Positions 1-11,763 of a DNA stretch of 64,000 bases are shown one piece after another. The notes beneath the pieces are model-generated. The model was not told the DNA's origin. It was given only the letters and a program-made list of their open reading frames with translations, and searched no databases. The position numbers and the translations under genes were made by a program. Source of the stretch: Ruegeria meonggei (GTDB taxonomy: Bacteria; Pseudomonadota; Alphaproteobacteria; Rhodobacterales; Rhodobacteraceae); the NCBI RefSeq assembly GCF_900172215.1, contig NZ_FWFP01000012.1:95721-159720 (forward strand). The letters run 5' to 3'. Each line of letters opens with the position of its first letter. Positions within the stretch are counted from its first letter, which is position 1.

Positions 1-2
1 TG

Positions 3-662
3 GGGATTGATCCCGATGGGTTCGGGTCCGATTGGACGCGCCTGACCAAAGAGGTTTTCGACACCGAGGACATGCATGAAACCGCTGTGTCCATTCTGGA
101 GCAAACCCTGAGCGACGACGCCTTGAACCATGCGGTGGAGTTTTATGCCTCGGATCTGGGCCAACGGCTGGTTGAGGCGGAGAACACTTCGCATATGATC
201 GAAGATGACGGTGCGAAGCAGCTGGAAGGGCAAGAGATTGTCGCCGATCTGATCCAGGAAGGGTCGCTGCGGGTTGAAAACCTCAAACGTATGAACAACG
301 CCATTGATTCCAGCGGAACGGCGTTGCGGGCCCTGCAGGAAATTCAGATACGGTTCCTTCTGGCCGCCAGCGCCTCGGGCATTATTGAACTTCAGCTTGG
401 CGCGGATGAGTTGCGGAACATGATGAAGCAGAACGAAACCGGCATGCGTCAATCGCTGCAACTGTCCGCGTTGGCCGGGGCAGCTTATACCTATCAGGAT
501 TTTTCGGACGCGGATGTCATTTCTTATGCGGAAGCGCTGGAACAGCCGTTGATGCAAGAGGTCTATGAACTTCTGAACGCCATCCAATATGAGATCATGG
601 CCCGGAAGTTTGAGATTCTGGCTGTCAAAATGGCGGATCTGCACCCCGCACAGGATATCTGA
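3..662 (+). CDS. DUF2059 domain protein, 5'-truncated by window edge
   Basis: The reading frame is open from base 3, well before the first ATG at 72, so the gene starts outside the window; the visible part is about 219 residues. The segment around 'AVEFYASDLGQRLVEAEN' is the DUF2059-type pattern of a helix followed by 'F..S.LG...' and is matched by a similar segment in the next gene, so the two are paralogues. No catalytic motif is visible and the molecular function is unknown; family members are usually exported. Its TGA stop overlaps the ATG of the next gene by one base (TGATG), which indicates translational coupling. The missing N-terminus means a signal peptide cannot be checked. Confidence 0.75.
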   Translation, partial: GIDPDGFGSDWTRLTKEVFDTEDMHETAVSILEQTLSDDALNHAVEFYASDLGQRLVEAENTSHMIEDDGAKQLEGQEIVADLIQEGSLRVENLKRMNNAIDSSGTALRALQEIQIRFLLAASASGIIELQLGADELRNMMKQNETGMRQSLQLSALAGAAYTYQDFSDADVISYAEALEQPLMQEVYELLNAIQYEIMARKFEILAVKMADLHPAQDI

Positions 663-1462
663 TGCGTCAGGTCGCAGCAGTTGCGGCGTTTGCTCTTTGG
701 GCCTTTCCATTGCAGGCCGAGGAACAGCTGGATCGCCTGATGCAGGCGATGCAAATGGATCAGGTCATCGAAATTCTGCGCGATGAGGGCAACGCTGCGG
801 GGCAAGAGATCAAGACCTCTTTCCTTAACAACGCCGGCGGACCCGTATTCGACGCCCAGGTGGACAGGATTTATGACCCGGTCTGGATGCACAATGAGAT
901 TTCCACGGTATTTCGCCAGGAATTAACCGACAGCCAATTAGAACGCGCTATAGTGTTCTTTGAAAGCGATCTGGGCCAGACCATCGTGACGCTGGAGAAC
1001 TCGGCCCGCGTAGCCTTTGCCGACGAAGCAATCGAGGAATTGGCCAAGGACAGTTATCGGACCGGGGACCGCGACAGCGAGATATTCCGGCTTGTTACTG
1101 AGTTCATTCAGGTCAACGATCTGATCGACCAGAATGTTCAAAACGCCATAAGCGCTGATTACAACTTTTTCCGGGGCATGAATGCGCTGCTCGGGGGCGA
1201 TGATGCCGACCTGCTGGCCGAGCTTTTGTCGCAGCAGGACAGCATAACGCAAGAGACTGAGACCTGGCTTTATTCCTTTCTTCTGCTTGCCTATCAACCG
1301 CTGAGCGACGCGCAGATACGCGAGAACATCGCCTTTTCGCGCACCGACACAGGCAAAGCTGTCAATTCGGCCCTGTTTGAAAGCTTTGACCGGATGTATG
1401 ATAAGATATATTTTGAGATGGGTCAGGCGGTCTCGCAGGTTCTGAGCGGCTCGGATCTTTAA
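662..1462 (+). CDS. DUF2059 domain-containing exported protein
   Basis: 266 residues. The N-terminus (MRQVAAVAAFALWAFPLQA, then EE) is a Sec signal peptide with an AxA-like cleavage site near residue 19. The mature part is mostly helical, acidic and without cysteines; 'AIVFFESDLGQTIVTLEN' repeats the signature seen in the upstream neighbour, so this is a tandem paralogue. It probably sits in the periplasm. Function is unknown; nothing catalytic is visible. It starts inside the stop codon of the upstream gene, so the pair is one operon. A promoter for rplU begins 15 bases after its stop. Confidence 0.8.
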   Translation: MRQVAAVAAFALWAFPLQAEEQLDRLMQAMQMDQVIEILRDEGNAAGQEIKTSFLNNAGGPVFDAQVDRIYDPVWMHNEISTVFRQELTDSQLERAIVFFESDLGQTIVTLENSARVAFADEAIEELAKDSYRTGDRDSEIFRLVTEFIQVNDLIDQNVQNAISADYNFFRGMNALLGGDDADLLAELLSQQDSITQETETWLYSFLLLAYQPLSDAQIRENIAFSRTDTGKAVNSALFESFDRMYDKIYFEMGQAVSQVLSGSDL

Positions 1463-1476
1463 GCCTGCATTACGTG

Positions 1477-1505
1477 TTGACTTTCTCCTGCAATCTATGG
1501 ATAAG
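1477..1505 (+). promoter_or_regulatory. Predicted sigma-70 promoter of rplU-rpmA
   Basis: TTGACT (1477-1482), a 17-base spacer, then GATAAG (1500-1505), which matches 4 of 6 bases of the -10 consensus. The transcript would have a leader of about 160 bases before rplU, containing a possible CCCGGC/GCCGGG stem (1513-1518 with 1531-1536). No ribosomal-protein leader family could be recognised by eye. Confidence 0.5.
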
Positions 1506-1674
1506 CGCGCATCCCGGCCGGTTCTTCCGCGCCGGGTCTCGTTATTATTGACCCAACGGGCCTGTCCCAGGGGTCGTCACACAGCCCGAAAAGGGCGCGC
1601 TGTTCGAGGTGGCGAAAGCCGAAAACACCCGTGAATCGGGGACCACAGAACGCGGTTTTGAAAAGGAAAGACGC

Positions 1675-2292
1675 ATGTTTGCGGTCCTCAAGACTGGCGG
1701 CAAGCAGTACAAGGTTCAGGCGGGTGATATCCTCCGTATTGAAAAGCTGGCTGCCGACGCAGGTGAAAAAGTTCAATTCAACGACGTACTGATGCTGGGC
1801 GGTGACGCTCCGGTTGTTGGCGCGCCTTTCGTTGACGGTGCGGCCGTACAGGCCGAAGTGATCGAACAGATCAAAGGTGACAAGGTCATCAACTTCGTCA
1901 AGCGCCGTCGTAAACACAGCTCGAAGCGTACTGTTGGCCACCGTCAAAAGCTGACTCTGGTCAAGATCACCGACATCCTGTCGTCGGGCGCTGACAAATC
2001 CGGCCTGAAAGCTGCAACCGGTTCCGCACCGGCCGGCGAAGCTGCTCCGGCGGCGAAAAAGCCTGCCAAGAAAGCTGAGCCCAAGGCAGAGGCACCTGCC
2101 GCTGCTGCGGCCGCAGACGATCTGACTGCGCTGACAGGTGTCGGCCCTGCCGCTGCCAAGAAGCTGAATGAAGCTGGTATCGAGAGCTTTGCCGCTCTGG
2201 CCGCCTTGTCGGACGAGCAGATTGCTGCTATCGAAACGGTCAAAGTGAAACCCGAATGGGTTGAGCAGGCCAAAGAGCTGGCTAAAGGCTAA
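1675..2292 (+). CDS. rplU: 50S ribosomal protein L21 with C-terminal extension
   Basis: 205 residues starting [18 protein letters not shown], the invariant L21 start; an upstream in-frame ATG at 1609 is rejected because L21 begins here and AAGGAAAG lies just before this ATG. Residues 1-103 are the L21 core, which binds 23S rRNA. Residues about 118-150 form an Ala/Lys/Glu/Pro-rich linker. The last 50 or so residues ([20 protein letters not shown]...) resemble a helix-hairpin-helix domain with the [10 protein letters not shown] hairpin. Such extensions are familiar in Rhodobacterales; their purpose is not established. Followed 11 bases later by rpmA. Confidence 0.95.
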   Translation: MFAVLKTGGKQYKVQAGDILRIEKLAADAGEKVQFNDVLMLGGDAPVVGAPFVDGAAVQAEVIEQIKGDKVINFVKRRRKHSSKRTVGHRQKLTLVKITDILSSGADKSGLKAATGSAPAGEAAPAAKKPAKKAEPKAEAPAAAAAADDLTALTGVGPAAAKKLNEAGIESFAALAALSDEQIAAIETVKVKPEWVEQAKELAKG

Positions 2293-2303
2293 GGAGAGAG
2301 AGA

Positions 2304-2573
2304 ATGGCACATAAAAAAGCTGGCGGTTCCTCCCGTAACGGTCGCGACTCAGCTGGTCGCCGCCTTGGCGTGAAACTCTATGGTGGTCAGGCCGCCATCT
2401 CGGGCAACATCATCGTACGTCAGCGCGGTACCAAGTTTTGGCCGGGCGAGGGCGTAGGTATGGGCAAAGATCACACGATCTTTGCGACCACAGATGGCGC
2501 TGTAAAGTTCCACAAGGGTCTCAAAAACCGCACCTTTATTTCGGTCCTGCCAGTGGCGGAGGCCGCAGAGTAA
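2304..2573 (+). CDS. rpmA: 50S ribosomal protein L27
   Basis: 89 residues, [20 protein letters not shown] at the N-terminus, the standard L27 signature; no cleavable N-terminal extension of the Firmicutes type. L27 reaches toward the peptidyl-transferase centre of the large subunit. A strong AAGGAGAGAG Shine-Dalgarno precedes the ATG. It is the second gene of the rplU-rpmA operon and is followed by a clear terminator. Confidence 0.97.
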   Translation: MAHKKAGGSSRNGRDSAGRRLGVKLYGGQAAISGNIIVRQRGTKFWPGEGVGMGKDHTIFATTDGAVKFHKGLKNRTFISVLPVAEAAE

Positions 2574-2603
2574 GCCGAAACCCATAAGGTTTGAAAATTC
2601 ATG

Positions 2604-2641
2604 GGGGACCGGCAGCAAATGCCGGTCCCCTTTCTCGTTTT
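2604..2641 (+). terminator. Rho-independent terminator after rpmA
   Basis: Perfect 11-bp stem GGGGACCGGCA (2604-2614) and TGCCGGTCCCC (2620-2630), loop GCAAA, followed by TTTCTCGTTTT. It closes the rplU-rpmA operon. Confidence 0.9.
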
Positions 2642-2666
2642 AACGAAGTTTTGATCGAAAAGTCCG

Positions 2667-3275
2667 ATGACAGTCGCAACCACCAGTTTCCTCATCTTTG
2701 CCGCCAGTCAGGTCGGCACGCCGGGACCAGCCAATATGGTCCTGCTGGGAACAGGTGCGCGCTATGGATTCCGTTCGGCTCTGCCTTTTGTCGGCGGCGT
2801 CATTCTTGGAAAGCAATTGATTATCTGGCCTGTGGGCTTTGGTTTGCTACAACTGGCTGAACAGGCACCTGCGGTGTTTGCGGTGCTTAAATATGCCTCG
2901 GCTGCCTATATTATTTGGTTGGCCTGGAAGATCGCCAATACGCGCCTGTCGCGGCACGAGGGTGAGGGCACCGCCCCAGGGTTTTGGGCCGGGCTTGTTG
3001 TCCACCCGCTGAACCCCAAGGCTTGGGCGATGATCATTGCAGGGTTCACCGGCTTTGTCGCAGCAGGAACGCCGACGTTTGAGGCGACGGTCACAATCGC
3101 TGTATGTTTGTTGATTTGTCAGGTCGTTCTTCACCCAATCTGGACATTTGCGGGCGATAGAATCGCCCATGCGGTTGAAGGACAGCCTGTCGAAAAATAT
3201 CTGATGTGGACGTTAGCAGGCCTCACTGTTGCGTCTGTACTTTTTGTGTTGTTCGGAGGAGGAACGCACTCATGA
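2667..3275 (+). CDS. LysE family translocator
   Basis: 202 residues with about five or six hydrophobic segments. The N-terminal 'GTPGPANMVLLGTGARYGFR' is the LysE/RhtB signature (G.PGP....). 'NPKAW' near residue 118 is a second family hallmark. These inner-membrane proteins export amino acids or related small molecules; the substrate here cannot be told. The stop overlaps the ATG of the next gene (ATGA), so the acetyltransferase is co-translated. Confidence 0.88.
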   Translation: MTVATTSFLIFAASQVGTPGPANMVLLGTGARYGFRSALPFVGGVILGKQLIIWPVGFGLLQLAEQAPAVFAVLKYASAAYIIWLAWKIANTRLSRHEGEGTAPGFWAGLVVHPLNPKAWAMIIAGFTGFVAAGTPTFEATVTIAVCLLICQVVLHPIWTFAGDRIAHAVEGQPVEKYLMWTLAGLTVASVLFVLFGGGTHS

Positions 3276-3808
3276 AACTTGAGACGATAATAAACCAGCC
3301 GGTCATTGAAACCGAGCGGTTCGATCTGCGCCCCTTGCGCCGTTCGGATCTGGGTCTCATCGAACATTATGCAGGCGATGAGCGCGTGGCGCGTATGACA
3401 ACGTCAATCCCGCATCCGCTGCCTCCGGGATCTATCGAAGCGTTTGTAACACGGTCGATGGCGGACGAGCGGGACGAGGATGTCTGGGCGCTGGACGCAA
3501 CCAAGGACGGCGGGCCAGAGCTGATCGGTCTGATCTCGCTGACAAGACTGGACCGCAACCAGTCCGAAGTCGGGTATTGGGTTGCGCCGGTCTACTGGAA
3601 CACCGGCGTTGCGTCGCTGGCAGTTGAGGCATTGGTTGTGGCCAACCCGCTGGAAAACAGCTCGATGTTTGCCAGTGTGTTTCAAGACAATCCGGCCTCG
3701 GCCCGGGTACTGACCCATTGCGGGTTTGAATACCTTGGCGATGCCGAAATCTATTCGGTGGCGCGCGATGCGAATGTGCCCACCTGGACATACACCAAAA
3801 AACTCTGA
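3272..3808 (+). CDS. GNAT family N-acetyltransferase (RimJ/RimL type)
   Basis: 178 residues. The N-terminal 'ETERFDLRPLRRSDL' and C-terminal 'VFQDNPASARVLTHCGFEYLG' are the typical beginning and end of RimJ/RimL-like GNAT acetyltransferases, which transfer an acetyl group from acetyl-CoA to an amine. The substrate is not identifiable. The chosen ATG overlaps the preceding stop by 4 bases and has GGAGGAGGAA just upstream; a longer frame from 3206 is rejected because its extra residues come from reading the end of the LysE gene out of frame. Confidence 0.88.
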   Translation: MKLETIINQPVIETERFDLRPLRRSDLGLIEHYAGDERVARMTTSIPHPLPPGSIEAFVTRSMADERDEDVWALDATKDGGPELIGLISLTRLDRNQSEVGYWVAPVYWNTGVASLAVEALVVANPLENSSMFASVFQDNPASARVLTHCGFEYLGDAEIYSVARDANVPTWTYTKKL

Positions 3809-3836
3809 CTTGTGGCCGATGGGGCCTTTGCAGTAG

Positions 3837-5974
<2,138 letters not shown>

Positions 5975-6019
5975 CCGCGCGATGCTAAGACACCAATGAC
6001 CGATCGAAAGGCACATGAG

Positions 6020-7282
6020 ATGAAGGATTTCGACAACGTTCCCAGCATGATGGCCGATCTTGGGAAGCGCGCCAAAGCGGCCTCGGCTGATCTGGCCTTT
6101 GCCAGTGCCGAGCGCAAACATGCCGCGCTGATCGCGGCAGCGGATGCGGTTTGGGCCAACCGGGCACAGATCATCAAAGCCAACCAGAAAGATCTGGATT
6201 TTGGCCGCGACAAGGGCCTGAGCCCGGCGATGATGGATCGCCTGATGCTGGATGAAGCCCGCGTTCAGGGCATGGTCGACGGGCTGCGCACAGTTGCTGA
6301 TCAAGCCGATCCCGTGGGCGAAGTGCTGACCGAATGGGACATGCCCACAGGTCTGAACATTCAGCGCGTGCGTACTCCGCTTGGCGTCATCGGTGTGATC
6401 TATGAGAGCCGCCCCAACGTGACGGCTGACGCGGGCGCCTTGTGCCTGAAATCCGGTAATGCGGTCATTCTGCGCGGTGGGTCTGAAAGCTTCCACTCTT
6501 CCGGGGCCATCCGTGCCTGTCTGGTCGAAGGATTGAAGGCTGCGAACCTGCCCGAGGACGCGATCCAACTGGTGCCCACTCGGGATCGTGCGGCGGTTCA
6601 GGAATTGTTGACCATGACCGACTATGTCGACGTCATTGTCCCGCGCGGTGGCAAAGGGTTGGTCGGATTGGTACAGCGCGAAGCCCGTGTGCCGGTTTTT
6701 GCCCATCTCGAAGGCATCGTGCATATCTATGTCGACAAGGCGGCTGATCCCCAGAAAACACAGGATGTCGTGCTAAACGCCAAGACCCGCCGCACCGGTA
6801 TTTGCGGCGCGGCTGAATGCCTGCTGATCCATCAGGACGTGGTGGAAACGCTGGGCAGGGATGTTATTGCATCCCTTCTTGCCGCGGGGGTCGAGGTTCA
6901 TGCGCATGGTCAATTGGACGTGGATGGTGTGGTTGAGGCAACTGCCGACGATTGGGGCAAGGAATTCCTCGACAGCGTTATTGCTGCCAAGCCCGTCGCG
7001 GATATCGACGCGGCGATTGCCCATATCCGCCAGTTTGGGTCCAATCACACCGATTGCATCATGACCGAGGATCCGGACGCCGCCGCCCGGTTTTTTGAAC
7101 GGCTCGACAGCGCGATCCTGATGCACAACGCGTCAACCCAGTTTGCCGATGGTGGTGAGTTCGGGATGGGCGCTGAAATTGGCATCGCCACTGGTAAGAT
7201 GCACGCACGAGGCCCGGTAGGGGCGGCGCAGCTGACCAGCTTTAAATACCTTGTGCGCGGGAACGGAACGGTTCGGGCTTAA
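6020..7282 (+). CDS. proA: Gamma-glutamyl phosphate reductase
   Basis: 420 residues. Aldehyde-dehydrogenase fold; the active-site cysteine lies in '[15 protein letters not shown]', and '[13 protein letters not shown]' and 'LRGGSE' are ProA signatures. It reduces glutamyl phosphate to glutamate semialdehyde with NADPH. An in-frame ATG at 5996 would add 8 residues; 6020 is preferred because it gives the family length and has GAAAGG at a normal distance. Operon with proB. Its TAA overlaps the end of chpT on the other strand by 4 bases. Confidence 0.93.
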   Translation: MKDFDNVPSMMADLGKRAKAASADLAFASAERKHAALIAAADAVWANRAQIIKANQKDLDFGRDKGLSPAMMDRLMLDEARVQGMVDGLRTVADQADPVGEVLTEWDMPTGLNIQRVRTPLGVIGVIYESRPNVTADAGALCLKSGNAVILRGGSESFHSSGAIRACLVEGLKAANLPEDAIQLVPTRDRAAVQELLTMTDYVDVIVPRGGKGLVGLVQREARVPVFAHLEGIVHIYVDKAADPQKTQDVVLNAKTRRTGICGAAECLLIHQDVVETLGRDVIASLLAAGVEVHAHGQLDVDGVVEATADDWGKEFLDSVIAAKPVADIDAAIAHIRQFGSNHTDCIMTEDPDAAARFFERLDSAILMHNASTQFADGGEFGMGAEIGIATGKMHARGPVGAAQLTSFKYLVRGNGTVRA

Positions 7283-7875
7283 AACCGGATCGTAACGCGG
7301 GTTGAGGTGGTTTCCGCCGCAACCCGCCGTCCCATCGCCGTGGCGTTTTCGGGCAGCAGGGCGAACTGCACCTGAGAAGGCGTCACAGGTTTGGCAAAAT
7401 GCCCCGAAGGCAGGCTTTTCCAGAGATCATTATCCACATTGAGCTTGTCGGCGGATCCGGTAATGGTCCAGCTTTCGCCCGCATGATCAATCGTAACTTC
7501 GCCACCAAACGGCATCGCGCTTTCACAGCACATCAGTGCCAGAAACGCCAGTTTGACCTGGTTGCGCGGCACGGCCTCGGTCAGGTGCCAGTTTACTCGC
7601 ACACGACCGGCCCGTTCGACATCCTTCAGCAACGCAGTCACCTCGGCCCGGCCCAAGGGCTGATCGCCGGCTGACCCGAAAGCCACGCGGAAGAAACGAA
7701 TTCTGGCCCCAGCACTGCCGACACTGCCCGAGATCAGCTCCATCTCGGGTCCCTGAACCGCACCAACCATTTCAAGCAGCTCAAGACCATTGGTGATCGC
7801 CCCGATGGGGCTGATAAGATCGTGACAGATCCGCGAGCCGATCAACTCGGCCAGGTTGACGTCTGAGTCGCGCAT
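7279..7875 (-). CDS. chpT: Histidine phosphotransferase ChpT
   Basis: 198 residues. '[21 protein letters not shown]' is the dimerisation helix of the ChpT family with the phosphorylated histidine in CHD (residue 18); the C-terminal part is a degenerate histidine-kinase ATPase-like fold. In alphaproteobacteria ChpT relays phosphate from CckA to CtrA and CpdR, controlling cell cycle in Caulobacter and motility and gene transfer agent functions in Rhodobacterales. The start at 7875 is supported by AGGAGGT four bases upstream; the longer frame to 8229 runs antisense through the next gene. Convergent with proA, divergent from the DUF3553 gene. Confidence 0.88.
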   Translation of the reverse strand: MRDSDVNLAELIGSRICHDLISPIGAITNGLELLEMVGAVQGPEMELISGSVGSAGARIRFFRVAFGSAGDQPLGRAEVTALLKDVERAGRVRVNWHLTEAVPRNQVKLAFLALMCCESAMPFGGEVTIDHAGESWTITGSADKLNVDNDLWKSLPSGHFAKPVTPSQVQFALLPENATAMGRRVAAETTSTRVTIRF

Positions 7876-7917
7876 GCGTACCTCCTGCTTCATCTGCCGC
7901 TGGACCGGAGCCCTTGC

Positions 7918-8100
7918 ATGACAGACCTTAATGCCATTTTCGCACCGGGCATGTTTGTCCGCCACCCCGATTATCCCGACTGGGGCGTTGGACAAGTGCA
8001 GTCCAACATCGGGGGCAAGATCACCGTGAATTTTCGCGAGCAGGGAAAAGTGGTGATTGACGGAACGCGCATCGCCCTGATGCCGGTCTTTGATCCGTGA
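7918..8100 (+). CDS. DUF3553 domain protein
   Basis: 60 residues; the whole protein is one small beta-rich domain with 'FVRHPDYPDWGVGQVQSNIGG' and 'VNFREQGKVVI', the DUF3553 pattern. The same fold is found as a C-terminal tail in UvrD/CarD-like nucleic-acid proteins, which suggests but does not prove a transcription or repair partner. It diverges from chpT with 42 bases between the starts and is preceded by CGGAG. Confidence 0.8.
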   Translation: MTDLNAIFAPGMFVRHPDYPDWGVGQVQSNIGGKITVNFREQGKVVIDGTRIALMPVFDP

Positions 8101-8197
8101 AACTGGTTTAGGAAAGGTTAACGTCACGGGATTTCGCCCGTGTTGCCATCTGCCCGAGAACTGCGGTATCAGCGCGCAAACAAGAACGGAATTTCTG

Positions 8198-8953
8198 ATG
8201 TCGGATGCAGGCCCATCCTTTACCGTCAAACTCGCCGAGACTGAGGCCGAATTGCGTGCTGCGCAGCGGCTTCGCTATGACGTGTTTGTGCGCGAACTGG
8301 GTGGCGGAGGAGAGATGGTCGATCACGATGCAGGGCTGGAACAAGACAGGTTCGACCCTCACTTTGACCACATGCTGGCGATTGATGACCTAACCGGTGA
8401 AACAATTGGTGTTTACAGACTGTTACCGGGTGAACGTGTCGAAGAAATGGGCCAGTTTTATTCCGAAGATGAATACGACCTGAGCATCCTCAAACAAAGC
8501 GGTCGCAAGCTGCTGGAGCTTGGTCGCTCGTGCCTGCACGCCAACTACCGTGGTGGCACGGCCATGTATCACCTTTGGAACGGTTTGGCCGCTTATGTTG
8601 CCGAACGAGAGATCGAAGTGCTGTTTGGCGTGGCCAGTTTCCACGGCACCAACCTGCACGACCTGGCGCAACCCTTGTCGATGTTGCACCACAACAACCT
8701 GGCACCACCTGACCTGCGTGTGAAGGCCCAGCCGGACAGGTATCAGAACATGAACCTTGTTGCGCCCGAAGACCTGGACCGCCGCACCGCAATGGTGCAG
8801 GTGCCGTCGCTAATCAAAGCCTATCTGCGGTTGGGCGGGTTTGTGGGAGAGGGCGCCTTTATCGACCATGCGTTCAACACCACTGATGTGTGCCTGATCC
8901 TGGACACCGCCCGCATGAATGAGCGCCAGCGTCGTATCTATAGTGGGGCGTAA
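8198..8953 (+). CDS. olsB: Ornithine-acyl-ACP N-acyltransferase
   Basis: 251 residues. 'AQRLRYDVFVRELG', 'FDPHFDHMLAID', 'LELGRSCLHANYRGGTAM' and 'VLFGVASFHGT' are the OlsB signatures (acetyltransferase-like fold). It adds a 3-hydroxyacyl chain from ACP to ornithine, giving lyso-ornithine lipid, the first step of ornithine-lipid synthesis at the inner membrane. The ATG at 8198 fits the family start; a longer frame from 8090 is not supported. Directly followed by olsA, which completes the pathway. Confidence 0.93.
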   Translation: MSDAGPSFTVKLAETEAELRAAQRLRYDVFVRELGGGGEMVDHDAGLEQDRFDPHFDHMLAIDDLTGETIGVYRLLPGERVEEMGQFYSEDEYDLSILKQSGRKLLELGRSCLHANYRGGTAMYHLWNGLAAYVAEREIEVLFGVASFHGTNLHDLAQPLSMLHHNNLAPPDLRVKAQPDRYQNMNLVAPEDLDRRTAMVQVPSLIKAYLRLGGFVGEGAFIDHAFNTTDVCLILDTARMNERQRRIYSGA

Positions 8954-8957
8954 TCTG

Positions 8958-9794
8958 GTGAGCGATCAATCCTGGCAAAGCGAAGATGCGCCCGATCCGA
9001 TCGAGCTTGGCGTAATCGGGTGGGGGCTGGTGATCTTGCGCGGCCTGCCGCTAGCCCTTTTGGTGACTAGCGGCCTGATCCTGTTGCTGACCGTCCGCCT
9101 GGTCGAACGTCCGATCTACGGTCCACGCCGACCGATCACACCCTTCATCAGCCAGTTTGTCTGCCGCAACGCGTTTCGCATTCTGGGCGTCGGGTTCCGA
9201 ACCTCGGGTGACTTGATGCAAGAACGCGGGGCCGTGGTGGCTAATCACTCCTCGTGGCTGGATATTTTTGCGCTGAACGCCCGCAAACGGGTCTTTTTTG
9301 TCTCGAAGGCCGAGGTCGCGAAATGGCCCGGTATCGGCTGGCTGGCACGCGCGACCGGCACAGTGTTTATCGAGCGTGACCGCAAGAAGGCGCGCGAGCA
9401 AACAAAGGTGTTTGAGGAACGATTGACCGCTGGGCACAAACTGCTGTTCTTCCCCGAGGGCACCTCTACGGACGGATTGCGAATTTTGCCATTTAAAACA
9501 ACGCTGTTCGCGGCGTTCTTTTCAGATGAACTGCGCAATTTCATGTATGTTCAACCGGTTTCCGTGGTCTTCCATGCCCCGAAGGGGCAGCCCGACCGGT
9601 TCTATGGTTGGTGGGGCGATATGGAGTTTGGCCCGCATCTGTTAAAGACACTGGGCGCGTGTCGGCAAGGCTCGGTAGAGTTGATCTATCACACGCCCGC
9701 CAAGGTTAGCGACTTTGACAGCCGCAAGGCGTTGGCGGCCCATTGCGAAGCCGTCGTGCGCCACGCACATACCTTGGCACGGCTTGAAAAATAG
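8958..9794 (+). CDS. olsA: Lyso-ornithine lipid O-acyltransferase
   Basis: 278 residues with GTG start four bases after the olsB stop and GGGG upstream; an ATG at 8919 overlapping olsB would add 13 residues and cannot be excluded. A hydrophobic segment near residues 15-45 is followed by a PlsC acyltransferase domain: 'VANHSSWLDIFAL' (H-x4-D) and 'LLFFPEGTSTDG' (block III). It acylates the hydroxyl group of lyso-ornithine lipid. Adjacent to olsB, so the pair makes ornithine lipids. OlsA enzymes also show some 1-acylglycerol-phosphate acyltransferase activity in other species. Confidence 0.9.
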   Translation: MSDQSWQSEDAPDPIELGVIGWGLVILRGLPLALLVTSGLILLLTVRLVERPIYGPRRPITPFISQFVCRNAFRILGVGFRTSGDLMQERGAVVANHSSWLDIFALNARKRVFFVSKAEVAKWPGIGWLARATGTVFIERDRKKAREQTKVFEERLTAGHKLLFFPEGTSTDGLRILPFKTTLFAAFFSDELRNFMYVQPVSVVFHAPKGQPDRFYGWWGDMEFGPHLLKTLGACRQGSVELIYHTPAKVSDFDSRKALAAHCEAVVRHAHTLARLEK

Positions 9795-9807
9795 GGGCAT
9801 TTGGCCC

Positions 9808-9836
9808 TTGCGCTGCATGTCAACCTGCCGTATACG
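9808..9836 (+). promoter_or_regulatory. Predicted sigma-70 promoter of rpsB-tsf
   Basis: TTGCGC (9808-9813), 17-base spacer, TATACG (9831-9836). It lies 125 bases before rpsB, leaving a leader that contains a possible hairpin AAACCCGC/GCGGGGTTT (9847-9867, one bulged G). Confidence 0.55.
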
Positions 9837-9961
9837 CGCGCCATTCAAACCCGCAGGCGGGGTTTGGGCTTTGTAGGGGAGACATCCTTACCTGGCCCGC
9901 CGGTTGGAGCATCCGCTTCTTTCACCCCCGCCGAGGCGTAAACCGGAAAAGGAAATAAAGC

Positions 9962-10765
9962 ATGGCTCTTCCCGAGTTCACCATGCGTCAGCTGCTGGAA
10001 GCTGGCGTACATTTTGGTCACCAGACACAGCGTTGGAATCCCCGCATGGGCCCGTTCATCTACGGCTCGCGCAATGGTATCCACATCATGGACCTGACCC
10101 AGACCGTTCCGATGCTGGACCAGGCGCTGCAGGCTGTTCGTGACACCGTCGCAAAAGGTGGCCGCGTTCTGTTCGTCGGCACCAAGCGTCAGGCTGCTCA
10201 ACCAATCGCAGACGCTGCTGAAAAGTCTGCTCAGTACTACATGAACCACCGCTGGCTGGGTGGCACGTTGACCAACTGGAAAACCGTTTCCCAGTCGATC
10301 AACCGTCTGAACCAGATCGACGAAGCCATGGAAGCCGGTGCCGAAGGCCTGACCAAGAAAGAGCGTCTGGGCATGGAACGTGACCAGATCAAGCTGCAGG
10401 CATCCCTGGGCGGTATCCGCGAAATGGGCGGCGTTCCGGACCTTCTGTTCGTCATTGACGTCAAAAAAGAAGCACTGGCCATTGCCGAAGCCAACAAGCT
10501 GGGTATCCCAGTCGTAGCAATCGTCGACACCAACTGCTCACCTGATGGTGTTGATTACATCATTCCCGGCAACGATGACGCAGCGCGCGCCATTTCTCTG
10601 TATTGCGATCTTGTTGCGCGTGCCGCTCTGGACGGTATGACCGCTCAGATGGGTGCCGCCGGAGTTGACTTGGGCGCGTTCGAAGAAGCACCGGTTGAAG
10701 AAGCCGTTGCAGAAGAGCCTGCCGCTGCAGAAGAAGCCGCGCCGGAAGCCAAGGCCGAAGCGTAA
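9962..10765 (+). CDS. rpsB: 30S ribosomal protein S2
   Basis: 267 residues. '[22 protein letters not shown]', 'LFVGTKRQA', '[13 protein letters not shown]' and '[19 protein letters not shown]' are S2 signatures. The last 35 or so residues form an acidic Glu/Ala tail typical of alphaproteobacterial S2. Binds the 30S body and helps recruit S1. AAGGAAA precedes the ATG. Operon with tsf. Confidence 0.97.
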   Translation: MALPEFTMRQLLEAGVHFGHQTQRWNPRMGPFIYGSRNGIHIMDLTQTVPMLDQALQAVRDTVAKGGRVLFVGTKRQAAQPIADAAEKSAQYYMNHRWLGGTLTNWKTVSQSINRLNQIDEAMEAGAEGLTKKERLGMERDQIKLQASLGGIREMGGVPDLLFVIDVKKEALAIAEANKLGIPVVAIVDTNCSPDGVDYIIPGNDDAARAISLYCDLVARAALDGMTAQMGAAGVDLGAFEEAPVEEAVAEEPAAAEEAAPEAKAEA

Positions 10766-10790
10766 GCTGCCCGTCACGTAAATGACATAT

Positions 10791-10811
10791 GGGGCAGGGT
10801 AGACCTGCCCC
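10791..10811 (+). other. Hairpin between rpsB and tsf
   Basis: Perfect 8-bp stem GGGGCAGG (10791-10798) and CCTGCCCC (10804-10811) with loop GTAGA. There is no T-run, so it is more likely an attenuating or mRNA-stabilising hairpin setting the S2:EF-Ts ratio than a terminator. Confidence 0.6.
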
Positions 10812-10841
10812 AATTCCGTTTGAATTGAGGAGAGCCAAGAG

Positions 10842-11717
10842 ATGGCAATCACAGCAGCAATGGTGAAACAACTGCGCGACACAACCGGCGCAGGCATGAT
10901 GGACGCAAAGAAGGCGCTGACCGAAACCGGCGGCAACATGGACGAAGCCGTCGATTGGCTGCGCACCAAAGGCCTGGCCAAAGCGGCCAAGAAATCGGGA
11001 CGTACCGCAGCCGAAGGTCTGGTTGCTGTTCACGTCAAAGACGGCACCGGTGTTGCTGTCGAAGTGAACTCGGAAACCGACTTTGTTGGCAAAAACGCCG
11101 AGTTTCAGGAAATGGTCGGCAAGATCGCCTATGCCGCAGAAGGCGTCGACAATGTCGAAGCTTTGCTGGCGGCCGATCTGGGCGGCAAATCCGTTGCAGA
11201 CACGCTGACCGACAAAATCGCCACCATCGGCGAAAACATGTCGGTCCGCCGTATGTCCAAGCTGTCGGGCGACACGGTTGTGTCCTACGTCCATAACGCA
11301 GCCACCAACGGCATGGGTAAAATCGGCGTTCTGGTCGCTCTGTCCGGTGGTGACGAAGCGATCGGCAAACAGATTGCGATGCATATCGCAGCTGTGAACC
11401 CTGCTGCCCTGTCCGAGGCGGACATGGACCCAGCTGTGGTCGAGAAGGAAAAACAGGTTCAGATGGACATCGCCCGCGAATCCGGCAAGCCGGAGCAGGT
11501 AATCGAAAAGATGATCGTTGGCCGCATGAAGAAGTTCGTTGCGGAATCGACATTGCTGAGCCAAGCGTTTGTTGTGAACCCTGACCTGACCGTCGAAGCC
11601 GCTGCCAAAGAAGCAGGCACAACCATCACTGGCTTTGTACGTCTGGAAGTTGGCGAAGGCATCGTTGTCGAAAAAGAAGACTTCGCCGCCGAAGTTGCCA
11701 AGGCCGCACAAGGCTAA
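10842..11717 (+). CDS. tsf: Elongation factor Ts
   Basis: 291 residues. '[19 protein letters not shown]' (UBA-like N-terminal domain) and '[13 protein letters not shown]' (the TDFV core motif that contacts EF-Tu) are definitive. It is the guanine-nucleotide exchange factor for EF-Tu. GAGGAG lies before the ATG. Second gene of the rpsB operon, ended by a perfect palindromic terminator. Confidence 0.97.
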   Translation: MAITAAMVKQLRDTTGAGMMDAKKALTETGGNMDEAVDWLRTKGLAKAAKKSGRTAAEGLVAVHVKDGTGVAVEVNSETDFVGKNAEFQEMVGKIAYAAEGVDNVEALLAADLGGKSVADTLTDKIATIGENMSVRRMSKLSGDTVVSYVHNAATNGMGKIGVLVALSGGDEAIGKQIAMHIAAVNPAALSEADMDPAVVEKEKQVQMDIARESGKPEQVIEKMIVGRMKKFVAESTLLSQAFVVNPDLTVEAAAKEAGTTITGFVRLEVGEGIVVEKEDFAAEVAKAAQG

Positions 11718-11763
11718 TTGGTTTTTCCCGGGCGTCGAAAGGCGGCCGCGTGCATCTAACCAG

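Noticed and set aside
8090..8197. N-terminal extension of OlsB
   Set aside because: The extra 36 residues do not resemble the family, and the ATG at 8198 gives the expected start.
10560..11711. 383-codon minus-strand frame across tsf and the end of rpsB
   Set aside because: Antisense to two certain genes; composition is that of a mirror frame.
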